A stretch of 64,000 nucleotides of DNA from assembly GCA_003254885.1 (NCBI GenBank), contig QANT01007513.1, positions 1 to 64,000 on the forward strand, read 5' to 3'. This document shows positions 13,515-25,599 of this stretch, piece after piece. The position numbers were made by a program, and so were the translations under genes. Every line of letters begins with the position of its first letter. The first letter of the stretch is position 1. The DNA comes from Purshia tridentata (Eukaryota > Streptophyta > Magnoliopsida > Rosales > Rosaceae). Below the pieces are notes generated by a model. It saw nothing but the letters and a program-made list of their open reading frames with translations. It was not told the origin of the DNA and searched no databases.

Positions 13515-13888
13515 TTAAGCCTCCCAGTACCAAATAGAAGCTTTGCACTTCAACACCAACGCCAGAACCATGAGGATTATTATAATACCACTAGAAGAAC
13601 CAACAACTCTGTGAATCCAGTAAGGATCAAACCTGGTAAAGCCCCGGTCTAAGTAAAGGGACAAGGTGATGGCCAAGATCAACACCAAGAGCAGAAGAGG
13701 CAGCCAAGCAGAAGAGGCAGCCAAGGAGCAAGGCTGATGGGCAGCTCCTCTTCAAGTTCTGAATCATCTATCGTTCTGCGGTCGATATAGAGAGGAGAAA
13801 CCACAGCTAGAAGGGCCAACCCCACGGCCACCAACCTCTCATATGAAGAAAACCTGCTGGTCCTCCTTGTAGCAGCTCCAAGCTCCAT
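13515..13888 (-). CDS. Small two-span membrane protein, frame broken by 17-bp duplication
   Basis: A single-exon gene. Read from the ATG at 13888 it runs MELGAATRRTSRFSSYERLV, a first hydrophobic span, SPLYIDRRTIDDSELEEELP and APWLPLL, then leaves frame and stops at 13679. The continuation lies in another frame down to 13515: LLLVLILAITLSLYLDRGFT, FDPYWIHRVVGSSSG and a last hydrophobic span. The break coincides exactly with a perfect 17-bp tandem duplication. With one copy the frame would run through to about 118 aa, which matches my memory of a conserved plant membrane-protein family of unknown function. It could be a real null allele or an assembly error. As given, the product would be a 69-aa truncated protein. 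Confidence 0.7.
13691..13724 (-). repeat. Perfect 17-bp tandem duplication inside a coding frame
   Basis: Two identical adjacent units (13691-13707 and 13708-13724; coding-strand unit TTGGCTGCCTCTTCTGC) lie in the small membrane-protein gene. Seventeen is not a multiple of three, so the second copy shifts the frame. Zero divergence means a recent event or a read or assembly artefact. Confidence 0.95.
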
Positions 13889-14869
13889 TCAAGATACTAC
13901 CTCAAGAGTCGGGACAAACCACCACTTTTTTATCTGTGTAGTGCATATAACTAGTTGCTTTTTGGAAATAGAGGTTCATCTTGGTTTGTTAATCAGTGCA
14001 TATGTCCAATTTAATGGTTGTCATAGAGAGCTTGACCAAATGGACACTCTCAATTTAGCTTTTTCCTCCCCAGGGAATCCTTCCAGAAACTAATATAATG
14101 TTCCCTTCAAGACTAGGGGTTAACAGCAGCTTAAGCATGAAGGTGTTGGTGTCAGAATGAGTGGGATAGATTATTCTCCATTAACAAAAAATTTATAAAA
14201 AATTGATACTGGCTGCGGCTACATGATAATCCTTTGGAATCCGATGCTGTATGGGTCACATGAATTTTCAAGCTATAATTTACCCAATCAATGGAATTGT
14301 TGAAAATGGAACAAAAGTTTATCTTTTTATTAAGAAAAGGAATATGGGTTATCTGATGCTACACAACGCTACAGAAGCAACAGAGTTCTAAACCCATTAA
14401 GGCGGTGGAGTTGCCTATAGAAGACTTCACAGCTCGCTTTTTTCTCCATTTTGATATTACTGCATGGGTTCTTAGGCCTCACGTTCACTGCTTTAGGAAG
14501 AGCCCCTACGTCTCAATAAAGTCCATTTGAAAACCATCATCAGGCATCAGGCATCAAGCAATGGGCTTCGGGGAAACATGGGCTTTTCAGCCGACGCTAT
14601 AGACTGCATTAGACCACTAGTGACTAATACTGTGTACGCAAATATACAAATTTGGCATATTCATTTAGCTTAATGCTTACATTTAAATTAAAAAAAAAAG
14701 ACAGATTCAGATGAAAGCATCAATTCAATGCATTACTAGTTACTACCTTTATTCAAAAAAAAAAAAAATTCTGATTTCTGCAGTTTCAGCCAAGTACAAA
14801 GAAAGAAAGAAAGAGCCGTAAGATTAGTGTCCATCACTCGAATATTACAAGAAAATTATAGAGAGTAAC
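13889..14869. other. Intergenic region upstream of the small membrane gene and 3' of YLMG2
   Basis: No gene was recognised. It contains A-rich runs (about 14690, 14755-14768) and a local CATCAGGCATCAGGCATCA repeat near 14537-14556. The last part should include the YLMG2 3' UTR. Confidence 0.4.
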
Positions 14870-15917
14870 CTAACTGACACCACCGGAGCTCTTTGTATTG
14901 CTGCCCTGAAGCCTTGTCATCCACTTCTTCTGAGATGTAGTGGGATGAGCAATGAATCCTTGGGAAGAAGCTCCTGACGATGCTGGAAGTTCAGCAGGTA
15001 GCGCAGCAGCAGTGCTCGTAAAGGCATTCAAAACCAAAAATGCCAGAATGGGAGACAAATCCAATGTGCCTCCAAGTGGTGGAATTAGCCCACGAAATAT
15101 GTTCAAATATGGGTCACATATTGTGCTGCACATGTACCACCACCCACATCATAATCAATTTGATTTGTTAATATATGTTACAATAACATCTACAGTGCAA
15201 ACACTGTATGTCATACTAGAAAATCTGTATCCCCCTCAACATATAAATGTCAAAATTATTTTATGTCATTAATTGTCTGAATGACATGCGCATTGTAGAA
15301 TTTTCCATATAATGAATAGAAGGGGTTACAGGAATATACCTGAGAGGTCCAACAATGGCAGGAGGGGAGTTGGGGAACCAGGTCAGGACAAGCCTGACCA
15401 CCAAGAGAGTGTTGTACAAGTTCAAGAAGTTGGAGATACCATTTGCCACCACAAGCCCTGCCACTGAATCTCCTGGTAAAACCGCAGCAAAGTTGTGACT
15501 GGATAAAGCCTTCACCTTCCTGTACCTCCAGCACCCAATCTGAAGTACAAAAAAAAACTTGAAACATAAGTTACACTTGCATTAAAATTAATACCCATTT
15601 CCGAATTATGAAATTAATTCAGAGAGACATATATATACCTGGTGGCAGGTACTTTGAAATTCAGAACGCAAAGAAAGTAGCTTGTTGAGAAAGGGGTTTT
15701 GAGAAGCCAATGAGTGGAGCATTTGGAGACACTTATCGGTAGCGGACGCAATTGAAGTGTGAATATCGGGAAGAACAAAATTGGGCTTCTTGGAGGACGA
15801 TGCTCTCAGAAACGGTGCGAAATTGGTTGAGAAGAGTAGCATTGCGCAGTTCGGAGCAAAATTGGACGCCATGGATTTCTGGGTCTCAGTGGCCGAAGCC
15901 GACTCGCTCTGGGCCAT
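14870..15917 (-). CDS. YLMG2: YlmG homolog protein 2, chloroplastic (YGGT family)
   Basis: Three exons (15917-15639, 15539-15340, 15125-14870) encode 244 aa (Arabidopsis about 250). The N-terminal 60 residues (MAQSESASATETQKSM onward) look like a transit peptide. The YGGT domain spans about residues 110-200, with two hydrophobic segments: LYNTLLVVRLVLTWFPNSPP, then CDPYLNIFRGLIPPLGGTLD followed by SPILAFLVLN. YLMG proteins are plastid membrane proteins related to bacterial and cyanobacterial YlmG and are implicated in nucleoid distribution and thylakoid assembly. The YLMG2 assignment rests on the head-to-head neighbour PAA2, as I recall for At5g21920/At5g21930. A GA run at 15971-15988 (CT in the sense strand) lies in its leader. 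Confidence 0.9.
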
Positions 15918-16350
15918 TTGCTTAAGTTCGTGAGGAAGTGAAGCTGAACCAGATAAAGCTTTTGGATCAGGAGAGAGAGAGAGAGAGGAGAAAATATTTG
16001 GATAATTGTACCGTATTTCGTATCCCAGGCATTGTACTTTACACGACGTCGTTTCCTCTCCACTCGTTTTTATTTATATTTAGGTGGATAATTATTGCGT
16101 TATTCACTTGAATAATTGTTTTAGTTGCTGTGGCAGTTGTGGTCGTTTCACACGGTAATAATCGTCTTTACCAAGCCGCCTTTTCTTGTGGTCAACGTGT
16201 GTCGGCTTTACCAAGCCGCCGGTAATAATCTGACTTGTCAGATTATACAATTAATTAGCGCCAATAATTACCCAATTCAACGACCACCTCTACCTTCTTC
16301 ATCGATCATCGTCTGCCACGTTCTTCTCTAACAGATCTCTCTCTCTCTCA
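15918..16350. promoter_or_regulatory. Bidirectional promoter region of YLMG2 and PAA2
   Basis: Only 433 bp separate the two divergent start codons, and both products go to plastids. Structure seen: a 10-bp perfect inverted repeat with a 2-base loop at 16225-16246 (ATAATCTGAC/GTCAGATTAT); two copies of CTTTACCAAGCCGCC at 16166-16180 and 16206-16220; and two copies of GGTAATAATC at 16154-16163 and 16221-16230, so the four words lie in the order A-B-B-A. CT tracts abut both leaders (15971-15988 and 16336-16349). Promoter function is inferred from position. Confidence 0.65.
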
Positions 16351-19300
16351 ATGCCGATGATGAATAGTATCGTGAAGCTCTCTCTCTCGTCTGACCCGAA
16401 GCTCGTGTTCAGTTACAGCACCAACTCCTATGTTGACCGCTTCGCCTTCAACTTCAAGCCTCACCTCCCGGAACGGCGTCGTTCCAATCACTTCCCAAAT
16501 ACTCGCCGACGCCACCTCCTCCAACTCCACTCAAACACTAATTTCAGTAATTTCACAGTCTCCAACTGCCTCCAAGCTCCGACGTCAGTTCAAAACGCGG
16601 CGGCGGTTCAGCTTCAACACGAACCGCCACGCGACTCCGCCGAGACGTTGGTGCTGCTCGACGTCACCGGGATGATGTGCGGCGGTTGCGTGTCGCGAGT
16701 CAAATCGGTGCTCTCCGCCGACGACCGAGTCGACTCGGTGGCGGTCAACATGCTGACCGAGACGGCGGCTGTTAAGCTGAGGCCGGAGCTCGCCGATGGA
16801 GCTGATACCGTGGCAGAGAGCTTGGCCGGGAGGTTGACAGAGTGCGGGTTCGCGTCGAAGAGGAGAGCTTCGGGGATGGGAGTGTCGGAGAGTGTGAGGA
16901 ACTGGAAGGAGATGGTGAAGAAGAAAGAGGAGCTGCTGGTGAAGAGCAGGAACCGCGTGATTTTTGCCTGGACTTTGGTGGCCTTGTGTTGTGGATCGCA
17001 CACTTCGCACATTTTTCATTCTCTTGGAATTCACATTGCTCATGGTAGATTTCTTATCTTTCTTTTTTTGGTGGGTAAATTAATTGAAGAAAGAGTTTTT
17101 GATTTGTACATAATTGAAATGATGATGTGCAATTTAATTTTGCTTTTGCTTATTTGTATTGGTTTAGGATCGTTTTGGGATGTGCTTCACAATTCGTATG
17201 TGAAGGGTGGTTTGGCTTTGGGAGCTTTGTTGGGACCCGGGCGAGGTTGGTTGGTCTTCCTGTAACTACTTGTATTGTCAAAATTTATTGATTACAGTCT
17301 TCTAAGTTGTAGTGCTCTCTGTTTTAGAGGCTACCAAATGGCGCTCTAGCGCAATGGGTAGCTCACTACTTTAATTTGCAATTTTTGTACACTTGCTGGT
17401 CTGAACTTTTTGAAATTAAATTGTTGCAGACTTGCTTTTTGATGGTCTGAGAGCCTTAAAGAAAGGATCACCCAATATGAATTCTCTCGTGGGATTTGGA
17501 TCCCTAGCTGCTTTTGCAATTAGTGCGGTCAGTCCCTTTAAGGAAACAACAATTAACATTGATTCTTCTTCTTTCTTTTTTTCCTTCGGATGCAAGATTG
17601 TTGCAATACGTTTTTTCTGTGAATTTTGTTTATTTATAAGTTCTTTACTCTTGTAGGTCTCGCTTCTTAACCCTGGGCTTCAATGGGAGGCATCATTCTT
17701 TGATGAGCCGGTGACTGGTTTTGCTTTCAACTTTTGCATAGTTTATCATTACGAGTTTTTCTGCTTTTTGCATGATGGTCCTATGAGATGTTTGTTGATA
17801 ATCCATACCATGCTTGGGCCTTGAGCATCTCATCTTGCGCTTGGCTGGCTTGTTTACAACTGTATACAAAACTTGCTTGAGATCCGTCTGTTTTACCATG
17901 ACAAGACCCTTGTTTTCATGTGTTACTGGGGTATCTGTATGGATCCTAAAGCTTGTAGATGTGACTTTAATATCTTTGGTTGATGACAAATTTCTCATGG
18001 AAAGCTCCTGTCTTTTTAGTATGCAGGTGATGCTTCTTGGTTTTGTGCTCCTTGGACGTTCTCTCGAAGAAAGGGCAAGGATCAAGGCATCTAGTGATAT
18101 GAATGAACTCTTGGTAACTTAGATGTGATTCATATCTATAATTTGAATAGACAAACCATAAACATGATATAATGATGTGTTTTCCTTCTCTTATGGATTC
18201 GTATTTTATGGTGGATTTGAATGTGCTTGGCAGTCACTGATAAACACTCAATCAAGACTTGTGATTTCTTCCTCGGAAAATGATTCCTCCAGCACCAGTG
18301 TGCTCTTCTCTGATGCAATTTGTGTCGAGGTCCCGACTGATGATATTCGAGTTGGAGATTCGGTGTTGGTTTTGCCAGGAGAAACCATACCTGTGGATGT
18401 AAGCATTTTGGATTGTCTAGAAACATCATCATTAAAAATCAAATGTTCAATTACTACTCCAATCTTATTGATTTGGCCTATTAAAACTCTAACAAAAAGT
18501 TCGAGGAGTTTTTATTGAAATGGGTGCGAATGATTAAATGCTCAAGTAATATGTTTTCGTCATTGTTTAAGCCCAAAGGCTCCTGTTTGCTTAGATGAGT
18601 GTAACTCTTTTCTTTTTGTGCATGCAAAACTTGGGATTGAGTGTTCACTAAAATAAATGCTTCAACAGGGAAGAGTTCTTGCTGGAAGAAGTGTTGTGGA
18701 TGAATCCATGCTCACAGGAGAATCACTTCCTGTATTTAAGGAAAAAGACCTTACTGTCTCAGCTGGAACCATAAACTGGGTATGGTTATATAAACTGGAG
18801 ACTAATATGCAATTTTGATTTGCTGTCAATTTGACTGACTTTTTTTTTGTTTCTCGGTTTATATTTCTGATAATTGCTTAAGTTTTTAAGATATAGAAAA
18901 AGAAAAGCTTTCTGTATCAGAAATCTAGGACACAGAGTTCACATAATAACATGGTAATTTATTTGGGCGTTAATTTCACCTTGCTGGATTAGATCAAGAA
19001 TTTCAAGCTATATACATAGCTTCCGCAAATTAAGTCACTAATTGAATTTCCAGTTGCTAATTTCATTGATATTTAATATCTGCATAGTTAAAAATATAAG
19101 GGCAACTGTACATATTTCAGGATGGTCCTTTGCGGATTGAAGCATCTTCAACTGGCTCCAATTCAATGATATCCAAGATTGTTCGCATGGTTAGTAAACT
19201 ACTTTTACTCATGACAAACGATAGTATTAAAAGGATAAATATGAGGCAGACGATAGATAGTTTCCCTCATTTTTTTTCGTTAATTTGGCAATTTCTTATT

Positions 19301-22300
19301 TCTTGGTATTTTCTATGTATTATTATTCAAATTTAGCATCTGTAATGAATGCCATAATTTTCAGGTCGAGGATGCTCAAGGCCATGAAGCACCTATACAA
19401 AGGCTTGCCGATTCAATAGCTGGACCTTTTGTATACAGTATAATAACGCTATCAGCTACAACATTTGCTTTTTGGTAGGTGGTTGTAGTTTCTGTACTCT
19501 CTCACATATTGTTTGGCCTGAGTCTTATTTTTATAAAAACTTTATTAATCTCATTTATATTGCATAAAGAGACTGAATTGAGGAGGCATCATGTTACTGA
19601 ACCTACATTTTTGGCATTGGGATCTGAAGTTTGAGATACTTATGATTAATTATAAAACTCATCAACTTAACAATGCAATGCTATCTTCTTACTTGGGAAA
19701 AATTGTCAAGCGTGTTGCCACATGTTTTTTACAATTATGCATGCTCATGCTTTGAATTCATGTTCAGGTATTACATTGGAACACACATTTTTCCAGATGT
19801 TTTGCTCAACAATATTGCTGGGCCAGATGGCGATCCCTTGCTGTTGAGCTTGAAACTTGCTGTGGATGTCTTGGTGAGTATGGTGTGTTAGTGTATATTA
19901 GAGATATTGCTGATTGTTATTATTCAGTGAATTGATTGACTGATCTAGGGGAGATGATTCGTGATTTTTAATCACTAGTATTCAGGAAATTGATTTTAGG
20001 GAGTTGATTTGTGTGGCTTATGTAATAGCTTAGATTATGTAATCACACCCTTGTACAAAGAGACAATTACTGATAATAAACACAGATTTACAGAGGCTAA
20101 CCTAGTTTGGGTTAAGCAACCCCATTACTATTTGATTCCATGGTTAACTATCTTCCAATTACTAGACACATTTTCTACTTTGTAAAGAATACATCTCTCA
20201 TATTGGAAACTTAATGTTTCTTAAATTAGTATGCATGTTTCTTTTGCAGGTAGTTTCTTGCCCTTGTGCACTGGGTCTTGCCACACCCACAGCAATCCTA
20301 GTTGGCACTTCTCTTGGTACACCATCTAAAACCTTCATATTCACTTTGATATTGCATATATAGAAGTTCTAAGTCGGATCTCTTAGAGAATCATGCTAGG
20401 TATTTGATACATAAATCTATAAGATCATCTTTCAATGTTAATCTGAAAATTTTCTTCCAACCAACTTTTGTTAATCTGGAGTTTGAGAGATTTGTTCAAT
20501 TACTCAAGTACATATATGATATATCACTCTCACCAAAAAACCAAAAAAAGAAAAAGAAAGTATGTATATCACACTCGATTTTATATTATGACAGATACTG
20601 AGTAGCTGCTACCCACATATAAGCAAGGATATATCTGGAAATCTATAGCTAGCTCATGTTTCAAATGTTTCTTTGACCACTCAGGGAATAATCCCAAAAA
20701 AAAAAAAAAAGTATGTATATCACACTCGATTTTATATTATGACAGATACTGAGTAGCTGCTACCTACATATAAGCAAGGATATATCTGAAAATCTATAGC
20801 TAGCTCATGTGTCAAATGTTTCTTTGACCACTCAGGGAATAATCCCTTTGGTAAAATTTATCAGGGAATACAAAGTTCTAATTTTACATTTTTTGCATTG
20901 AAAAATGAGCAGGAGCAAGACAAGGGCTCCTTGTGAGAGGAGCAGATGTATTGGAACGCTTGGCCAGCATAGATTATGTTGCTTTAGACAAGGTAGATAT
21001 ACATTTAGAGTATCATTGCTCACTCACACACTTGAACGGCTCCTAAGTTTTAATGATAAGTTGAATAAGTGATGCATTGTACTCTAGCCTATATGTGAAC
21101 ATCTCTATGAAATCTGGCTCTAAACCTTAACCTTCAGACAGGAACCCTCACTGAAGGAAAACCTGCTGTTTCTGGTGTTGCTTCCTTCATGTATAAAGAG
21201 TCAGAAATTCTTCAACTTTCTGCTGCAGTGGAGAGTACAGCATCACATCCAATTGCGAAGGCTATCTTAAATAAAGCAAATTCATTGAATTTGAGTATCC
21301 CAGTCACAAAAAGGCAATTAACAGAACCAGGTTTTGGAACTTTAGCAGAAGTAGATGGTAGTTTGGTTGCAGTTGGTTCTTTAGAATGGGTTGGTGGACG
21401 GTTCCAGAGACAAACCGATCTGTCTGATATTCTGAAACTAGAACATGTTGTGCGTCAATCATCAGAAGGTGTAACACCTTCAAGTTATTCAAAAACAGTT
21501 GTATATGTTGGGCGTGAAGGAGAAGGCATCATCGGTGCTATTGCAATATCTGATAGCCTGCGCCATGATGCTAAGTTTACTGTAAATAGGTAAAATCTCC
21601 ATTACCTTACAAGCATTGGAATGCAGATATTTAAGTATATGCAAGGAACCATTTACTGTCTATTTGTCCCTTTTAATGCATACTCAAGTTTTCCCCTCTC
21701 CTGCCTTGTGACTATTGTGCAGGAAAATAATTTTCTTCTATAATTTAAGCTTTTGTTGGCCGTCACATAGAAATGCTCCTGGCATTTTGTAGCTCCCTCT
21801 TTTTTCTTTTTTCTTTTAAAATTTTTTTTTTATACATTGGAAGAATCAAACCCTGGACCTAGCCTAATTATAACCCTTACCCCACCCACTCTCACCACTT
21901 GGGCTAACCCCAAAGGATTGTTCCCTTTCAATGTATTGTGACTATTGCTGTTCATAAGATAGATTGTAGGGTGATTTTGTGATGATATCTTTTTTGTATA
22001 ATAACCTGTGCCATTGCTGTAGCCTATTGCTGCACTCTTTGCATGTTATTTTCTGTATGTAGATCTTCTACTCACTATTGTTATCAAGTTATTTTCTGCC
22101 TGGTGTGCTGACTTTTTGCTGCTTTGACTGGAAGACTCCAGCAGAAAGGTATCAACACTGTCCTCTTTTCTGGAGACAGGGAAGAGGCAGTTGCAACTAT
22201 AGCGGAGGCAGTTGGAATAGAAAATGAATCTATCAAATCATCATTGACTCCACAGGGGAAATCTGGAGCTATTTCTAGTCTTAAAGCTGCAGGGCATCGC

Positions 22301-23062
22301 GTTGCAATGGTACCCATCTCCAATTTGATCACTTATTTCTCTAGAATTCTGTTTTAACATATGTTTTTTGACATGCCAAAGTTGCTGTAACACGTTTAGT
22401 TTTTTTGAAGGTTGGTGATGGCATCAATGACGCACCATCTTTGGCTCTTGCCGACGTTGGAATTGCTCTTCAGATCGACGGACAAGAAAATGCCGCTTCA
22501 AATGCTGCATCCATTCTACTTCTAGGAAACAAATTATCACAAGTATGTTATTTCTACAATCTCATATACATGGTCACCAGCTTCTCCATGTTCTTATACT
22601 TGACACAAAACCTGTTCCTGGCAGGTTGTAGATGCACTGGAACTTGCACAGGCAACAATGGGAAAAGTGTATCAAAATTTATCTTGGGCAGTTGCGTATA
22701 ACGTAATTGCCATCCCCATTGCTGCCGGAGTACTGCTTCCTCAATATGATTTTGCCATGACACCATCACTTTCTGGTGAGTAAAATTATTTCCCTAATTC
22801 CATTAAATATTTAATGGAGTTGGAATACAAGCAATGTTCAAAACTTACCTTGTGCAACATGTCATTGCCTATGTAAATTAGAGTATTTCTCCTACCATTT
22901 AATAGATCCTGCTTGATCCTTGTTCCTTGTCTATGAATGAAAAACTTTATTAATACATTATTCGGTTTGGCAGGTGGGATGATGGCCATGAGCTCAATAT
23001 TTGTAGTTACCAATTCATTGCTTCTACAGCTCCATAGGTCCGACAGTAGTAGAAAGAGTTAG
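16351..23062 (+). CDS. PAA2: Copper-transporting P1B-type ATPase PAA2/HMA8, thylakoid
   Basis: Moves copper across the thylakoid membrane to supply plastocyanin; PAA1 is its envelope partner. Seventeen exons (16351-17044, 17168-17245, 17430-17527, 17657-17710, 18027-18113, 18234-18398, 18669-18779, 19121-19189, 19365-19474, 19768-19873, 20250-20316, 20913-20992, 21138-21589, 22135-22309, 22411-22542, 22625-22775, 22974-23062) give 905 aa (Arabidopsis 883). Visible in order: an N-terminal transit-peptide-like region; heavy-metal site MCGGC (109-113); TGES in MLTGESLPV; the membrane copper motif CPC (528-530) in SCPCALGLATPT; phosphorylation site DKTGTLTEG with Asp572; the SHP motif in STASHPIAKA; hinge GDGINDAPSLA (784-794); and the class-typical YN in AVAYNVIAIP. 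All key residues are present. Introns are GT-AG. Confidence 0.96.
20557..20846. repeat. 139-bp near-identical direct duplication in PAA2 intron 11
   Basis: Copies at 20557-20695 and 20708-20846 (offset 151) differ at about three positions, for example CTACCCACATAT against CTACCTACATAT. An A-rich linker separates them. They lie inside the intron between 20316 and 20913. High identity suggests a young event, or a collapsed or expanded tandem in assembly. Confidence 0.9.
21797..21912 (-). mobile_element. tRNA-derived SINE-like insertion in PAA2 intron 13
   Basis: On the minus strand there is a tRNA-like head with an A-box-like TAGCCCAAGTGG (21906-21895) and a B-box-like GGTTTGATTC (21852-21843), spaced as in tRNA-type Pol III promoters, followed by an A-rich tail (the T-rich tract at about 21797-21831 on the plus strand). 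This is the layout of a SINE. I could not find clear target-site duplications, so its ends are approximate. It is antisense to PAA2. Confidence 0.55.
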
Positions 23063-23340
23063 CTCCACTAATGCTGTAGATGCCTGTATGTTTAAGACTT
23101 CAAGTGAAATCATTTGGTTTAATTTATTTTTATACAACAGTGGGATATTGATTCCTTATTCTTTATTGCCCCAGAATTTTGTAATTGAAAAATATGTCAT
23201 AGACTCATATTAATATCAAAATATCCACCAGAGTGTACTTGAATTTTGAAATCTGGTTTTTGAATATTGGTTCAAGAATTTTGCATTTAGATCTATAGAA
23301 GAGTCGGGAGCATGACTGAGGCAATTGATTTTGATGTCCT

Positions 23341-23375
23341 TGTTCACTGTTCGCTGTTCGCTGTTCGCTGTTCGC
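23341..23375. repeat. Minisatellite, five 7-bp units
   Basis: The unit TGTTCGC is repeated; the first unit reads TGTTCAC and the next four are identical. It lies about 280 bp past the PAA2 stop. Confidence 0.9.
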
Positions 23376-23764
23376 ACCTACCAGCCACGAGGCCCACAAC
23401 TCTCATTTAATTATTTACTTTAAGCATAGCCAGGCAGGGGAAAGCAGACTCGACGTGTCAAAGGCCTCAAAAGTTCAAAACCAGTAACAATGGGCAAGAA
23501 AGTACTGCATTCAGATTTTCATGACAGCCAACTTTAAGCTTTACTATTCAATTTCAGATTCACCCAATAAACCAATATCATCACTGTACGTGCCCTGTTA
23601 TATATTTGAAGCAAAACAATGAAGCTATAACTCTATATGAGGTACACAAAGACCGTTGGAAAAAAGTGATTTTTCTCGGCAGTTTTCCGTTGGAAATAAG
23701 GTTGTATTGGACAAGGTAAAGACTTCCCAGTTGCCACAATATGGAAAAATTAAAATCAGTAAGT

Positions 23765-23905
23765 GTAATATCGTCACTTTGTTACTAATTAACGTGTTAT
23801 AATATGAATAGACAATAAATTTATAATTGAATATAATATTAATAACACTGTTTATGATAAATTACACTTGTTATAATATAATTGAATTAATAACTGTGGT
23901 ATTAC
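23765..23905. mobile_element. MITE-like palindromic element, copy A
   Basis: About 140 bp, AT-rich, starting GTAATATCGTCAC and ending with the approximate inverse GTGGTATTAC. The subterminal parts are imperfect inverted repeats containing TTATAATAT. The left arm aligns loosely with the right arm of the element at 27133-27378, which suggests one non-autonomous DNA-transposon family. No transposase is present. Ends and family are not certain. Confidence 0.4.
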
Positions 23906-25599
23906 TATTACCGTAACACTGAAAAATTACTCTGAATATATCTAATTTTTGCTCGAAAGCTTCGGAAGCAGAGAATTATGGGACACTGCTGCAGATATGG
24001 GCTACCAAATTCATTTCATTTACATACACAAGGACCTTCATGAAATGAATGTGGTATGGTATGTAAAACATGCAATTAAAAAATGGTTTTTCTTCACTTT
24101 TTTTTTTTGGTTTTGCTTACAAGTGATTTGCTTCTACTATAAAAATCACTAAAATGATATTTTAAGAGTGAGATTCTCTTCTTCTCTAGGATCCGGTATG
24201 TGGGAAGCAAGGTTTATTTTATTATTATTTATGGGTCAAGGCATACAATTGAGAATAATGTGGAGCCCACGAATCTTAAATATACACATTTAATGGGCAC
24301 GTGATTGAGAACAATTGCTGCTGATACAATTTCATGCAAAAACGCCTTGCATGTGATTGGGGCCCAACCCTCACTTTGCTCAAAAGATAAAAACAAATAG
24401 AAAAAGAAAGTTTATCTTCCCTTCTTTAGCCTTTACTCTTCTTTAGGCACAAACCGCACAAATAAGATTGAGAAAATCAAATCTAGTTTTCCATTTTTTT
24501 CAACTCTAGTTGGTTTGATATAGATCTGCATTATTATATTGGTCCACAGAGTTTTATATGACAAAATAGTTTTTCTTTTTTTCGTTTTAAAATGACAAAA
24601 TAGTTAAAGAAACAAATTGCAGCTCTAATCCTATGATTTTTTGAACCATATATAAGTGTTTTTTTATAATTTTATCAGTATCAATTTTCAGTCAATTAAT
24701 TTTTTCCATCTAAAAAATACATGAGAAGTTCGATCGCTAAAATTTAGTTCTAAAGGCTGTCGAACAAAATTATATATATTTTGTTCCATATTCTTTGTTC
24801 ATAACTTCATATACATACGAATCAGTTGAATATAATGTNATAACACTATTAATAAAAAAACAGGAGTTAGGTTATGAATAGTAGTTCAAATTAATGAACT
24901 AATATTACAGTCATCGATGAGCACACCAATATGATCAAGCAATTTAGGTTGCCATATAAAAGTTGTGAAATAAATAGGAGAGAACATGATTTTTCTCTCA
25001 TGCAGAAAAAATTTACGGACAAAAAATGGATTTTCTTTTTTCATACTAATCAGTGAACCCTTCTTACACTAACCAGTGGATTCTTCATGCACCTTTTTGT
25101 TCTACATTTTTACTACATCTCTTGTTCTGCACAAAATAAGTACTAATGAGTAATGTTATTTGTACTATTTTAACTGATTACTTAATTAACAATTTCTTAA
25201 ATATAAAATAGATTCAATTATGTAAGTCCGCACATATGAATATCATATTTTATTTTGATTATGAATGAATTTCAAATTTATTAAAAAGATAATCAGATAA
25301 GTTGTCAATTAACATGGGAGAAAAACTTTCATTTGACATTCTTAATTATATGTTTAATTAATGTGTTATCAACTTATCACAACGCTTAAACATATAAAAC
25401 CCTCTCCTGCTCATTGATTATACAGTTATACTATAGCCAGCCCCCAAATAGTAAGGAAATTGTATATTTTCTTTTATTTTTTGGAAGTAATAATGGGTAT
25501 GTTGCTTTAAGAGGAGCATACTCTAATCCAGGAAACATTCGCGATTAACGAAATGACTTTCTAATTAGAAACAAAATAATAATATAAAAATAATCAGAC

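Noticed and set aside
16585-17043. Long antisense ORFs (132-152 aa) opposite PAA2 exon 1
   Set aside because: They arise from the GC-rich coding exon on the other strand, overlap in two frames and resemble no family.
17338-17376. tRNA-like 5' half (GCGCTCTAGCGCAATGGGTA) in PAA2 intron 2
   Set aside because: Only an A-box-like half is present; no anticodon arm, T-loop or 3' acceptor half follows, so it is not a tRNA gene and too short to call a SINE.
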